Source of the DNA: Cellulosimicrobium protaetiae
GTDB taxonomy: Bacteria; Actinomycetota; Actinomycetes; Actinomycetales; Cellulomonadaceae
Assembly (NCBI RefSeq): GCF_009708005.2
Contig: NZ_CP052757.1
Location: forward strand, 2,790,001-2,854,000
Direction of reading: 5' to 3'
Length of the DNA: 64,000 nt
A program made the translations under genes and the position numbers. How positions within the stretch are numbered: position 1 is the stretch's first letter; every line of letters starts with the position of its first letter. The notes beneath the pieces are model-generated. The model had not been told where the DNA came from, ran no database searches, and saw only the letters and a program-made list of their open reading frames with translations. Positions 17,300 through 28,179 of this stretch are shown piece by piece.

Positions 17300-17920
17300 A
17301 TGGCCCGCTACCTCGACGTCCACCCCGACAACCCGCAGCCGCGCGCGATCGCGCAGGTCGTCGCCCTCCTCGAGGACGGCGGGCTCGTCGCCTACCCGAC
17401 CGACTCCGGCTACGCGCTGGGCTGCCGCATGGACGACCGGGAGGGCGCCGACCGCATCCGCCGGATCCGCCACCTCGACGACCGGCACCACTTCACGCTC
17501 GTGTGCGCCGACTTCGCACAGCTCGGCCACTTCGTCATGGTCGACAACTCCGCGTTCCGCTCCATCAAGGCCGCCACACCCGGCCCGTACACGTTCATCC
17601 TGCGCGCGACGTCCGAGGTCCCGCGGCGACTCGCCCACCCCAAGAAGAAGACGGTGGGCGTGCGCATCCCCGACGACACCGTCGCGCAGGCCATCGTCGC
17701 CGCGCTCGGCGAGCCCATCCTGTCGAGCTCGCTCATCCTCCCCGGCTCGGCCGAAGCCCTCACCGACGGGTGGGCGATCAAGGAAGAGCTCGACCACGTC
17801 GTCGACGCCGTCGTGGACGGCGGCGAGCGGGGCAGCGCGCCCACGACGGTCGTCGACTTCTCCGACGGCGCCCCCGAGGTCGTGCGCGTCGGCGCGGGCG
17901 ACCCCTCCCGCTTCGAGTAG
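17300..17920 (+). CDS. Sua5/YciO/YrdC-family protein (YciO type)
   Basis: A 206-residue YrdC-fold protein. YPTDSGYALGCRMDD is the conserved entry segment, LVCADFAQLGHFV and PGPYTFILRAT follow in the usual order, and KKKTVGVRIPDD carries the basic patch that binds nucleotide and RNA. YrdC/Sua5 proteins make threonylcarbamoyl-AMP for tRNA t6A37; the YciO branch, which this resembles by length and by its acidic carboxyl tail, has weaker activity and an uncertain role. It is monocistronic, between the dehydratase and the uridylyltransferase. Confidence 0.82.
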   Translation: MARYLDVHPDNPQPRAIAQVVALLEDGGLVAYPTDSGYALGCRMDDREGADRIRRIRHLDDRHHFTLVCADFAQLGHFVMVDNSAFRSIKAATPGPYTFILRATSEVPRRLAHPKKKTVGVRIPDDTVAQAIVAALGEPILSSSLILPGSAEALTDGWAIKEELDHVVDAVVDGGERGSAPTTVVDFSDGAPEVVRVGAGDPSRFE

Positions 17921-17998
17921 CCCCGGTCGGCGTGTGACCCGTGTCTCACCCGCCTGCGGCGTGCTCCCGCCACCCTGCCCCGGGACACTCCCCGCCCC

Positions 17999-18010
17999 TA
18001 CGATCGGGGC
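17999..18010 (+). promoter_or_regulatory. Leaderless -10 promoter of the uridylyltransferase gene
   Basis: TACGAT at 17999-18004 is followed by six bases and the ATG at 18011; no ribosome site is present. Confidence 0.6.
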
Positions 18011-19432
18011 ATGAGCAGCCAGGGCCTCACCCAGTCCACCGACCGCATGCGCGACGCCGGAGTCGCCCCCGCCGCCATCGACGTCTTCACCCGCTTCTAC
18101 CGGCTCCTCGAGTCCGGCGCGACCGGCATGATTCCCGAGTCCGACGTCGAACCCCTCACCGACGTCACCCACCGCGACGCGCTCGACGTCCCCGACGACG
18201 CCGCCCGCGACGCCCTCCAGCGCACCGCGATCATCAAGCTCAACGGCGGACTCGGCACCTCCATGGGCATGGACCGCGCCAAGTCCCTCCTCACCGTGCG
18301 CGACGCCGACCCGCAGCGGCCCGACAGCGGCCCCCTCACCTTCCTCGACGTCATCGTCGCCCAGGTCCGCGCCGCCCGGCACGCCACCGGAGCACCCCTG
18401 CCGCTGCTCCTCATGAACTCGTTCCGCACCCAGGGCGACACCCTCGCCGCGCTCGCCCCGCACGACGACCTCGCGGTAGGCGACCTCCCCCTCGACTTCC
18501 TGCAGAACCGCGAGCCCAAGCTCCTCGCGAGCGACCTCACGCCCGTCGACTGGCCCGCCGACCCCGAGCTCGAGTGGTGCCCGCCCGGACACGGTGACCT
18601 GTACACCGCCCTGTTCGCCTCCGGCGCGCTGCGCGCGCTGCTCGACGCCGGGTACCGGTACGCCAGCGTCTCCAACTCCGACAACCTCGGCGCCGCCCCC
18701 GACGCCGCCATGGCCGGCTGGTTCGCCGCCAGCGGCGCCCCCTTCGCCGCCGAGGTCGCCCGCCGCACCCCCGCCGACCGCAAGGGCGGTCACCTCGTCG
18801 TGCGCCGCAGCGACGGCCGCCTCGTCCTGCGCGAGACCGCGCAGACCCCGCAGGACGACCAGGACGCCGCCGCCGACATCAGCCGCCACCGGTACTTCAA
18901 CACCAACAACCTCTGGTTCTCCCTCGAGGCGCTCGCGGCCGAGCTCGACCGCACCGGCGGTGTGCTCGAGCTCCCGCTCATCAAGAACACCAAGACCGTC
19001 GACCCGACCGACCCGTCGTCGCCCGAGGTCGTGCAGATCGAGTCCGCCATGGGCGCCGCCGTCGAGGTGTTCGACGGCGCCGTCGCCATCGAGGTGGGCC
19101 GCGACCGCTTCCTGCCCGTCAAGACGACGAACGACCTCCTCGTCCTGCGCTCCGACGTCTACGACCTCGACGACCGCTACCGGTTCGTCGCCCGGACCGA
19201 CGCGCCGCTCGTCGACCTCGACCCGGCGTACTACAAGACCATCGCCGCGTTCGACGCCCGGTTCGACGACGGCACCCCGTCCCTGCGCGCGGCGCGGTCG
19301 CTCACGGTCCGGGGGGACTGGACCTTCGGCTCCGGCGTCACCGTGACCGGCGACGCCGAGCTCGCCGACCCGGGCGGCTCCTCGCGCGTCCCCGACGGCG
19401 CCGTCGTCGGCCCGGACGGGGTCAGCGACTGA
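18011..19432 (+). CDS. UTP-glucose-1-phosphate uridylyltransferase (UGP2 type)
   Basis: A 473-residue enzyme of the eukaryote-like UGP family, not the short GalU type. IIKLNGGLGTSMGMDRAKSLL is the UTP-binding loop, LLLMNSFRTQGDT and VSNSDNLGAAPD (metal/UMP site) follow, FNTNNLWFSLEAL is the sugar site, and a left-handed beta-helix begins around residue 400 (SLTVRGDWTFGSGVTVTGDAEL). It makes UDP-glucose for glycans, trehalose and wall polymers. A strong palindromic terminator lies downstream, shared with the convergent YigZ gene. Confidence 0.9.
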   Translation: MSSQGLTQSTDRMRDAGVAPAAIDVFTRFYRLLESGATGMIPESDVEPLTDVTHRDALDVPDDAARDALQRTAIIKLNGGLGTSMGMDRAKSLLTVRDADPQRPDSGPLTFLDVIVAQVRAARHATGAPLPLLLMNSFRTQGDTLAALAPHDDLAVGDLPLDFLQNREPKLLASDLTPVDWPADPELEWCPPGHGDLYTALFASGALRALLDAGYRYASVSNSDNLGAAPDAAMAGWFAASGAPFAAEVARRTPADRKGGHLVVRRSDGRLVLRETAQTPQDDQDAAADISRHRYFNTNNLWFSLEALAAELDRTGGVLELPLIKNTKTVDPTDPSSPEVVQIESAMGAAVEVFDGAVAIEVGRDRFLPVKTTNDLLVLRSDVYDLDDRYRFVARTDAPLVDLDPAYYKTIAAFDARFDDGTPSLRAARSLTVRGDWTFGSGVTVTGDAELADPGGSSRVPDGAVVGPDGVSD

Positions 19433-19496
19433 CGACAGGCAGAGCCCCTGTTCCCCTGACGACGGTCCTCCGACCAGGCGATCCCGGCGGGTCGAA

Positions 19497-19544
19497 CAGG
19501 TGGTCCGGGCTCGTCCGGCGACTCGGACGAGCCCGGACCACCTG
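19497..19544. terminator. Bidirectional terminator between the UGP and YigZ genes
   Basis: A perfect 21-bp inverted repeat (arms 19497-19517 and 19524-19544) with a six-base loop lies between two convergent stop codons, so it can end both transcripts. It has no U-tract. Confidence 0.85.
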
Positions 19545-19573
19545 CTCGGCGCTGGACGGTGGCCGCCGCAGGG

Positions 19574-20230
19574 TCAGGCGGGGAGGTCGACGACGCGGTC
19601 GGTGTGGCGGCGGGCGGTGAGGGTGCCGGACGAGGTGGCGGCGAGGTCGGCGTCGAACCGGTCGAGCTCGGCCGGCGGGACGAGGACGGTGAACTGCGCC
19701 TCGGCACGGTAGGCGACGTCGTCGAGGGTGCCGTCGTGCTGAGCGGCCCAGTCCCGCAGGATGCCGTGGAGGCGACCCGCGTCGGCGTGGGGGACGTCGA
19801 CGTGCACCTCGGTGAGCACCGCGCGGCGTACCGGGCGCGCGACGTCGAGCGCCTCGCTCACCGCGGACGAGTACGCGCGCACGAGACCGCCCGCGCCGAG
19901 CAGCACGCCGCCGAAGTAGCGCGTGACGACGGCGACGACGTCGGTGACCCGGCGGTGCCGCAGCACCTCGAGCATGGGGACGCCCGCGGTGCCGGACGGC
20001 TCGCCGTCGTCGGTGGAGCGCTGCTGGTCCGCGTGGGTGCCGACGACGAGCGCGACGCAGTGGTGCCGCGCGTCCCAGTGCTCCTTGCGGATCCGGGCGA
20101 TCACGGCGTCCGCGTCCGCGACGGACGCGACGGGGGAGAGGTGCGCGAGGAACCGGGACTTCTTGACGACGAGCTCGTGGTCGACCGGTCCGGCGATCGT
20201 CCCCCACAGCCCACCGGTTCCCGCGCTCAC
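19574..20230 (-). CDS. YigZ/IMPACT-family protein
   Basis: A 218-residue protein of the YigZ/IMPACT family. The first domain holds VKKSRFLAHLSPVASVADADAVIARIRKEHWDARHHCVALVVG and DDGEPSGTAGVPMLEVLRHRRVTDVVAVVTRYFGGVLLGAGGLVRAYS, the family's most conserved block; a ferredoxin-like carboxyl domain follows. Bacterial members are co-purified with translation factors, but no reaction is established. The GTG at 20230 follows TAGGCT by six bases, a leaderless arrangement. Confidence 0.88.
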   Translation of the reverse strand: MSAGTGGLWGTIAGPVDHELVVKKSRFLAHLSPVASVADADAVIARIRKEHWDARHHCVALVVGTHADQQRSTDDGEPSGTAGVPMLEVLRHRRVTDVVAVVTRYFGGVLLGAGGLVRAYSSAVSEALDVARPVRRAVLTEVHVDVPHADAGRLHGILRDWAAQHDGTLDDVAYRAEAQFTVLVPPAELDRFDADLAATSSGTLTARRHTDRVVDLPA

Positions 20231-20242
20231 CCCTGGAGCCTA
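20231..20242 (-). promoter_or_regulatory. Leaderless -10 promoter of the YigZ gene
   Basis: On the minus strand TAGGCT occupies 20237-20242, six bases before the GTG at 20230. There is no ribosome site. Confidence 0.6.
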
Positions 20243-20255
20243 TCGGCGGCCCCGG

Positions 20256-20367
20256 TCGCCCCGGCCCACCCGCGAGAGAGCGACCTGCCGCCGAGATAGC
20301 GACGCGCGACGGTGGGAGCCGTCGTTCCGTGCGGTACGTCGCTCTCTCGGCGGGTGGGCCGGGGCGA
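20256..20367. repeat. Long nested inverted repeat between argG and YigZ
   Basis: Arms 20256-20284 and 20338-20367 pair over 29 bp with a single one-base bulge. The 53-base centre holds a degenerate third copy of the arm core, CCGAGATAGCGAC (20291-20303), against CCGAGAGAGCGAC in the arm, and a small GACGG/CCGTC hairpin. It follows the argG stop and may act as its terminator, but its size and nested structure look more like an intergenic palindromic repeat element. Confidence 0.75.
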
Positions 20368-20373
20368 GTCGGG

Positions 20374-22719
<2,346 letters not shown>

Positions 22720-23079
22720 GTTGAGCGAGCCCCACGGGGTGCGCGTCGGGGGAGCGACGAGCGCGGCTCCGGCCTCGACCGCGCGGTCGGTGGCGACCCG
22801 GGCGTCGTCCACCTCGAACGCGACCCGCAGGCGGCCGGCCACCTGGCGCCCGACCTCCACGTCGTCGATCGCCCGCTTGTGCGCGGGGTTGGCGATCTCG
22901 AGCGTCGCGTGCCCGACGTCGAGGATCGCGACCCGGTCGTCCTCGCCGTCGGCGTAGGCGATGCGCTCCGGGAGGCCGAGGACGTCGCGGTAGAAGGCGA
23001 GGGCGGCGTCGTAGTCGTCGGCCTCCACGACGAGGCGGAGCTGGCGGACGGCGGGGCGCGGCAGGCTCTCGTCGGTCAT

Positions 23080-23091
23080 CGAACCACCCTA
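23080..23091 (-). promoter_or_regulatory. Leaderless -10 promoter of the VOC gene
   Basis: On the minus strand TAGGGT occupies 23086-23091, six bases before the ATG at 23079; no ribosome site is present. Confidence 0.6.
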
Positions 23092-23114
23092 TGCGCTGTT
23101 CCTTCGTGCAAAAT

Positions 23115-23129
23115 AGTGTGCCAAGCACT
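23115..23129 (+). repeat. Motif AGTGTGCCAAGCACT, copy 2
   Basis: One mismatch from the copy at 21914-21928. It contains GTGC-CAA-GCAC, a small inverted repeat, and lies just upstream of the expected -35 of the VOC gene. Together the copies bracket the recombinase-like and VOC genes. Confidence 0.6.
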
Positions 23130-23180
23130 CCCAGAACCGCCACCGACACGGTCGGCTCACCAGACAGCCTCGAAGAACGG

Positions 23181-23213
23181 CGGACCCCGCCACGCGCGCC
23201 GTGGCGGGGTCCG
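23181..23213 (-). terminator. Stem-loop terminator of the Dps gene
   Basis: A perfect 13-bp inverted repeat (CGGACCCCGCCAC / GTGGCGGGGTCCG) with a seven-base loop begins 35 bases beyond the Dps stop. Confidence 0.75.
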
Positions 23214-23247
23214 GCGCGCGTGGCGGCAGGAGCGAGGGGGTTCCCGG

Positions 23248-23826
23248 TCAGGGCTGGCCGGCCGCCGCCTGCTCGGCCTTGCGGGCCGCGCCGGTCTCGG
23301 TGCGTGCCCCGTCGGTGGAGAGCTCACCGCCGGTCGACTCGAGGTGGGCGCGGACGAACCAGTGGAACAGCTCCAGGTCGTGCAGGTGCCCGATGAGCAG
23401 GTCGTTCGTCACGTCGTCGAGCTCCTCGGTCGCGGCCGCGGCCTCGCGGTGGGCCGTGATGACCCCGACGTACACCTCGTCGAGCGCCCCGAGGTGGGCG
23501 ATGGTCGAGGCGCGGCCGAGGGAGTAGTCCTCCCAGGTCCGCCCGGCGACGAGCGCGCCGGGCGTGCCCTGCGGGGAGACACCGAGCGTCGCGATGCGTT
23601 CGGCGATCGCGTCGACCATCGCGCGGACGGCGTCGACCTGCGGGTCGATCATCTCGTGCACCGCGATGAAGTGCGGCCCGACGACGTTCCAGTGGATGTG
23701 CTTGAGCGTGAGCTGCAGGTCGTTGAGCGCGTGCAGGCGCTCCTGGAGGATCCCGGCGACCTTCGCCCCTTCCTCGGGGGTGAGCGACGGGACGGTGTAC
23801 TTCGGCAGGTCGGAGCGAGCGGCCAT
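23248..23826 (-). CDS. Dps-family ferroxidase / DNA-protection protein
   Basis: A 192-residue ferritin-like protein. The intersubunit ferroxidase ligands are recognisable in LKHIHWNVVGPHFIAVHEMIDPQVDAVRAM (His, His, Asp and the bridging acidic residues), and later helices match Dps (TSDLLIGHLHDLELFHWFVRAHL type). It forms a dodecamer that oxidises Fe(II) with peroxide and shields DNA. The carboxyl tail of ~20 residues is Ala/Lys/Glu-rich. The ATG has GAGGAGG upstream. It is a separate unit from the overlapping operon that starts at 29345; the gap to the operon's last gene is 103 bases, so read-through is possible. Confidence 0.92.
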   Translation of the reverse strand: MAARSDLPKYTVPSLTPEEGAKVAGILQERLHALNDLQLTLKHIHWNVVGPHFIAVHEMIDPQVDAVRAMVDAIAERIATLGVSPQGTPGALVAGRTWEDYSLGRASTIAHLGALDEVYVGVITAHREAAAATEELDDVTNDLLIGHLHDLELFHWFVRAHLESTGGELSTDGARTETGAARKAEQAAAGQP

Positions 23827-23929
23827 GGGTGCCTCCTCGGGTCGGGTGCGGACGCCGCCGCGGCGGCGGACGACATCGAGCGCCGTCCTCGCCATGGTCG
23901 TGCGGACGGGGGCCGCTCGCAGGGCGAGG

Positions 23930-24484
23930 TCAGTCCCGGGGCGACACGAGCAGGACGACGCCCAGCACGGCGAGCCCGCCGATCGCGGTCGCGACGGCGG
24001 ACGAGACGTCCCCTTCCGTGATCCCCCGGACCGCGAGCGCGACCCCCAGGAGTGCGGCCTGGAGCACCACGACCCGGCGGAGGTCCGGCAGGAGCGCGCG
24101 CAGCTCGGCGCGGGCCTCGGGCGGTACGTGGTCCGACCACCATGCCGCGCGCAGCACCAGGTGGCCGAGCGGGAGGAGCACGAGGACGACGGGGTCGAAG
24201 GGCCCGGAGCCCTCGAGGAGCAGCACGAGCCCGCCGAGGAGGACGAGCAGGTGCGGCACGGGTGGGGCGGGCAGGTACGCGGTGACGACCCCGAGGCCGA
24301 TCGCCGCGCCCCAGACGAACGACGGCGCAAGCCCGGTCGTCTGGAGAGACGCGCCGGCGTACCCGGTCGCGAGCGCGAGCAGGGCGACGCGTGGCCACGA
24401 TCCCGCGAAGGTGCGCCCGGTCTCGACCTCGAGGCGGGGACGGGGCCCGGCGGTCACGACCTCGCGTCGGACGAGACGCCTCAT
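23930..24484 (-). CDS. Small membrane protein ending the MoxR/DUF58 operon
   Basis: A 184-residue protein with roughly five hydrophobic segments (PRVALLALATGYAGASL, FVWGAAIGLGVVTAYL, HLLVLLGGLVLLLEG, PVVLVLLPLGHLVL, VVVLQAALLGVALAVRG, GGLAVLGVVLLV). I do not recognise a named domain. The ATG overlaps the DUF58 stop as ATGA, so it belongs to the operon; in other actinobacteria small membrane proteins occupy this place in MoxR loci. Confidence 0.7.
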   Translation of the reverse strand: MRRLVRREVVTAGPRPRLEVETGRTFAGSWPRVALLALATGYAGASLQTTGLAPSFVWGAAIGLGVVTAYLPAPPVPHLLVLLGGLVLLLEGSGPFDPVVLVLLPLGHLVLRAAWWSDHVPPEARAELRALLPDLRRVVVLQAALLGVALAVRGITEGDVSSAVATAIGGLAVLGVVLLVSPRD

Positions 24485-25839
24485 CGGGCGCCTCCCGTCG
24501 TCACGCCCGACCGTCCGGCGTCCTGCCGGTCGAGACGCCGTGCAGCGAGCTCGAGCGTTCCGCGGGCGCCGTCGGCTCCGGGGACGTCGTCGTGCCAGCG
24601 CACGACGACGACGCCGCGTGCGCGCAGGTCGTGGACGCGGTCGTCGCGCTCGTGGCGTGTGATGTCCCAGGCGGTCGCGACGTGGTCGTCGACCTCGGCG
24701 AGGGAGACGGGGGGCAGGACGTCGACGACGACGACCACGTGCCCGGTGTCGTGCCACTGGTGGGCGAGGCGGGGTGCCTCGTCGTCGAGGAGGGTCGAGA
24801 AGAGGTAGACGGCGGCGCCGGCGGGGACCTGGGGCGGGCGGTGGCGGGCGGAGGGGTCGCCGACGGGTCGCGCGAGGGCGAGGCCGTGGAGGATGCGGCG
24901 CAGGTGGCGTCGTCCGCCTCCCGGCCGGACTGGTCGAGCGAGGCGGCCGAGGTCGTCGAGGGCGACGCGGTCGCCGTCGGCGAGGACGGCTTGGGCGACG
25001 GAGGCGGCGGCGTGGCGGGCGAGGTCGAGGGACGTGGCCTCGTCGGGCCGTTGGGCGCCGACGCCGTTCCACGTGGCGAGGTCGGGGGCGACCTCGTCGC
25101 GGGAGTCGACGACGAGCACGACGGTGGCCTCCGCGGTCCCGAAGGTCCGGCGGACGTAGAGGGTGTCGAGGGTGGGGGAGCGGCGGGCGGTGGCGCGCCA
25201 GTCGATGCGGCGGAGCCGGTCGCCGGGGCGGAAGGCGTCGACGTCGCGCAGCTCGGTGCCGTCGCCGGGGCGCCGGGAGGTGTGGGGGCCTGAGAGTCCG
25301 CGCAGGCGCGAGGAGAGGGGCAGGCGTCCGAGCGGGGTCGGGTGGGGCAGGACGAGGCGGCGTGGGCCGGTGGCGACGCGGGGGACCTGCTCCTCCACGC
25401 CGTCGGGACCGTAGGCGGCGTAGTCGACGCGGAGGGTGTCGGTGATGCCGGTACGGGCGGAGGGCGCGTGCCAGGTGAGCTCGCGGTCTCCGCGGGTCGC
25501 GTCGACGAGGCGTTCGGTGACCAGGCCTCCGGGCGCGACCCCGCGCAGGCGCAGGAGCTCGACCCCCGGCGGGACGGCGGCGACGCTGCGCGCGCTGAGC
25601 GTGCCCGGCGCGGAGTCGGTGTCGAGGACGACGCGCAGGGTGACGGGTCCGTGGGGGCGGCGGGTCCAGCCCCAGGTGGCGCTGAGGAGCGGCGCGAGCC
25701 CGAGGAGGGCGGCGTCGGGGCGGCGGAAGAGGACGCCGAGGGCGAGGAGCGTGGTGCCGAGGAGGACGCCGGCGCCGAGGTGGACGGTGGTGCGCCAGCG
25801 GGGCGCGTCCGTGTCGCGTCCCGCCGTGGGGGTGCTCAT
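24481..25839 (-). CDS. DUF58-domain protein
   Basis: A 452-residue protein with two amino-terminal transmembrane helices (about residues 18-60), a beta-rich extracytoplasmic stretch, and the DUF58 signature RRPGDGTELRDVDAFRPGDRLRRIDWRATARRSPTLDTLYVRRTF near 230-275, then a von-Willebrand-A-like fold (VVLVVDSRDE). DUF58 proteins are the usual partners of MoxR AAA+ ATPases. It overlaps the MoxR stop and the next start, both as ATGA. Confidence 0.88.
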   Translation of the reverse strand: MSTPTAGRDTDAPRWRTTVHLGAGVLLGTTLLALGVLFRRPDAALLGLAPLLSATWGWTRRPHGPVTLRVVLDTDSAPGTLSARSVAAVPPGVELLRLRGVAPGGLVTERLVDATRGDRELTWHAPSARTGITDTLRVDYAAYGPDGVEEQVPRVATGPRRLVLPHPTPLGRLPLSSRLRGLSGPHTSRRPGDGTELRDVDAFRPGDRLRRIDWRATARRSPTLDTLYVRRTFGTAEATVVLVVDSRDEVAPDLATWNGVGAQRPDEATSLDLARHAAASVAQAVLADGDRVALDDLGRLARPVRPGGGRRHLRRILHGLALARPVGDPSARHRPPQVPAGAAVYLFSTLLDDEAPRLAHQWHDTGHVVVVVDVLPPVSLAEVDDHVATAWDITRHERDDRVHDLRARGVVVVRWHDDVPGADGARGTLELAARRLDRQDAGRSGVTTGGAR

Positions 25840-26843
25840 CCGCGAGCGCCGACGGTGGCGGGGCCGGGGACGGTCTGGAGGATCCCGGCGACGACGGTCT
25901 CGGGGCGCAGGTCGGCGGCCCAGGCGCCGGGGGTGAGGGTGAGGCGGTGGGCGAGCACGGGGACGGCGACGCGCTTGACGTCCTCGGGCAGGACGACGTC
26001 GCGTCCGTCGAGGACGGCGACGCCGCGCGCGAGGAGGGCGAGGTTCTGGGACCCGCGGGGGGAGGCTCCGACCTCGAGGTCGCGGTGGGTGCGGGTGGCG
26101 GCGGCGAGGTCGACGCAGTAGGCGATGACGTCGGGGTGGACGTCGACCTGCTCGACGGCGTCCTGCATGGCGAGGACGGTGTCGCGGTCGACGACCTGGC
26201 GGACGACGGGGTCGTCGTGGCGGCGGGCGATGCGGCGGGTGAGGACCTCGCGTTCCTCGTCGCGTCCGGGGTACCCGACGGAGAGCCGCACCATGAAGCG
26301 GTCGAGCTGTGCCTCGGGGAGCGGGTAGGTGCCTTCGTGCTCGACGGGGTTGGACGTGGCGACGACGTGGAAGGGGCGGGGCAGGACGTGGGTGGTGCCT
26401 TCGACGGTGACCTGGCGCTCGGCCATGGACTCGAGGAGCGCGGACTGCGTCTTGGGGGCGGTGCGGTTGATCTCGTCGGCGAGCAGCAGCCCGGTGAAGA
26501 CGGGTCCGGGCCGGAACTCGAAGGTCCGGGTGGCGGGGTCGTACACGGAGGATCCGGTGACGTCGGAGGGCAGGAGGTCGGGGGTGCACTGGAGGCGGGT
26601 GAAGTCGAGCCCGAGGGCGCGGGCGAGGCTGCGCGCGGCGAGGGTCTTGCCGAGCCCGGGGACGTCCTCGAAGAGGACGTGGCCGCCGGCGAGGACGGTG
26701 GCGAGCGCGAGGGTGAGGGGTTCGCGGGCGCCGACGACGGCGGTCGCGACCTCGTCGAGGACGGCGCGGCCGTGCGCGGCGACGGTGGGGACGTCGAGGG
26801 CGGTGGGGGTCCCGGCGGCGCGGGGGGTGGGGTCGGCGGTCAT
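25836..26843 (-). CDS. MoxR-family AAA+ ATPase
   Basis: A 335-residue AAA+ chaperone: Walker A variant EDVPGLGKTLAARSLA, Walker B LLADEINRTAPKTQSALLESMAERQVTVEG, sensor 1 VVATSNPVEHEGTYPLPEAQLDRFMVR and sensor 2 in ASPRGSQNLALLARG. The Walker A has GLGKT, as is usual for MoxR. The family drives assembly or metal insertion of vWA/DUF58-linked complexes at the membrane. It is translationally coupled on both sides. Confidence 0.93.
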   Translation of the reverse strand: MTADPTPRAAGTPTALDVPTVAAHGRAVLDEVATAVVGAREPLTLALATVLAGGHVLFEDVPGLGKTLAARSLARALGLDFTRLQCTPDLLPSDVTGSSVYDPATRTFEFRPGPVFTGLLLADEINRTAPKTQSALLESMAERQVTVEGTTHVLPRPFHVVATSNPVEHEGTYPLPEAQLDRFMVRLSVGYPGRDEEREVLTRRIARRHDDPVVRQVVDRDTVLAMQDAVEQVDVHPDVIAYCVDLAAATRTHRDLEVGASPRGSQNLALLARGVAVLDGRDVVLPEDVKRVAVPVLAHRLTLTPGAWAADLRPETVVAGILQTVPGPATVGARG

Positions 26844-27385
26844 CGGGGTGTCCCTCCGTCGGGGCGGTCCGGGGTGGTGGGGGTCTGGTCGAGCCGGTCG
26901 AACGCCGTGAGCCAGGTGTCGAGCTCGGTGGGCGTGGGGAGGCGCCCGTCGGTGACGAGGTCGTGGACGGTGCGGGCGGCCCGGGGGCCGAGGAGCCCTG
27001 CGACGTCGGTCGCGGCGTCCGGGTCGGCGAGGTCGTCGATCCCGTGGTGGGCGAGGCGTCGCTCCGTGAGGTGGCGCACCCGGCGGGCGGCGGTGGCCGT
27101 GACCCGTCCGTCGCGTCCCAGGACGGACCAGCCGAGGTCGGAGACGTCGCGTCGGTTGCCGTCGCGGCGCACGGCCGGGAGGCGGGGCCACACGGTGTCT
27201 CCGGCGTACCCGGTGCGGTGCCACAGCAGCACGCCCGCGATGCCGAGCGCGGTGAGCATGAGGGTGTGCGCGGGCGAGGACCCGATCAGCGTGAGGGCGG
27301 TGCCGAGCCCGACGGCGACGAGGGCCGCGAGCAGGGCGCGCCGGTCGGCGGGGCGCAGGCGGTCCCAGCGTTCGCGCGCCCTCAT
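26840..27385 (-). CDS. Uncharacterised membrane protein of the MoxR operon
   Basis: A 181-residue protein with a pair of hydrophobic helices at residues ~17-55 and a soluble remainder rich in Arg and Asp. I recognise no domain. Its place between DUF4129 and MoxR corresponds to the position where other actinobacteria carry DUF4350 or similar proteins, but no such similarity is visible. Both ends overlap neighbours as ATGA. Confidence 0.65.
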   Translation of the reverse strand: MRARERWDRLRPADRRALLAALVAVGLGTALTLIGSSPAHTLMLTALGIAGVLLWHRTGYAGDTVWPRLPAVRRDGNRRDVSDLGWSVLGRDGRVTATAARRVRHLTERRLAHHGIDDLADPDAATDVAGLLGPRAARTVHDLVTDGRLPTPTELDTWLTAFDRLDQTPTTPDRPDGGTPR

Positions 27386-28179
27386 GCCCGTGCCTCGTCG
27401 TGCGGGGGGACGTCGCTCGGCGCCGGCGCGGCGGTGGTCGGGGTGCCGGGGGGTGGCGCGAGGTCGGCGCCGATCCGGGCGAGCGCGCCGCGGGCAGCCT
27501 CCAGGTCGCGCTCGCCGAGCGGCGTCTCGCCGAACCGGGCGCGGTGGTAGAGGCCGCGCAGCGTCGCGACCGCGTCGGCGTCGACCCGGGTGCTCGCGAG
27601 GACCGCGGTCGTGAACTCGGTCGGGGTCTGTGCCGGGTCGCGCCGGGTCCCCGCCCGTTCCGCGGCGCGTTCGAGTGCGACCCACGCGGCGACGACGGCG
27701 TCGTGCGGGTCGGCGTCCGGTGCGCGGAGGTCGTCGTGGGCCTTCTCGACCGCGTCGCGCAGCTCTGGCACGACGGGGTCCTCGGCCGCGTGGACGGAGA
27801 CGTCGCCCGGCGGTGCCGTGAGGAGCTCGCGTCGTCGTCGGCGCACGAGCAGGTGCGGGAGGTACCGGCGCGCCAGCACGACGAGGACGACGACCACGAC
27901 CGCGACGAGGACCCACAGGAGGTAGGTGTCGAACGACATCCCGGTCGCGTCCCATGGGAGCTCGAGCTCGTCCGGCGCGGTGTTGACGTCCTCGGGGGGT
28001 GGCGTCGACGTCGGGGGGTCGGCCGGGTCCTGCGTGAGGTCGTCGAGCCACGCGGGCGCTTCCCAGCCCCACGGCGCCCCGACGGCTGCGGCGAGCACGG
28101 CCGCGAGCGCCAGCGCGGTGACGGCGGCGAAGCGTGCCGGTCCGGGCCGGTGGTGGTCCTCCCCCTGCGGTGCGGTCAT
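27382..28179 (-). CDS. DUF4129-domain protein
   Basis: A 265-residue protein. Hydrophobic helices lie at ~17-38 and ~85-103 with a Pro/Thr-rich loop between them, then a basic stretch and the cytoplasmic DUF4129 domain (DAVVAAWVALERAAERAG, ... TPTEFTTAVL, ... LRGLYHRARFGE). This domain is found almost only with MoxR/DUF58 loci and in transglutaminase-like proteins. Start and stop overlap neighbours as ATGA. Confidence 0.85.
   Translation of the reverse strand: MTAPQGEDHHRPGPARFAAVTALALAAVLAAAVGAPWGWEAPAWLDDLTQDPADPPTSTPPPEDVNTAPDELELPWDATGMSFDTYLLWVLVAVVVVVLVVLARRYLPHLLVRRRRRELLTAPPGDVSVHAAEDPVVPELRDAVEKAHDDLRAPDADPHDAVVAAWVALERAAERAGTRRDPAQTPTEFTTAVLASTRVDADAVATLRGLYHRARFGETPLGERDLEAARGALARIGADLAPPPGTPTTAAPAPSDVPPHDEARA

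Noticed and set aside
16220-18889. An 889-codon antisense frame across the dehydratase, YciO and UGP genes
   Set aside because: Gly/Val/Glu-rich translation typical of GC-rich shadows, covering three intact real genes.
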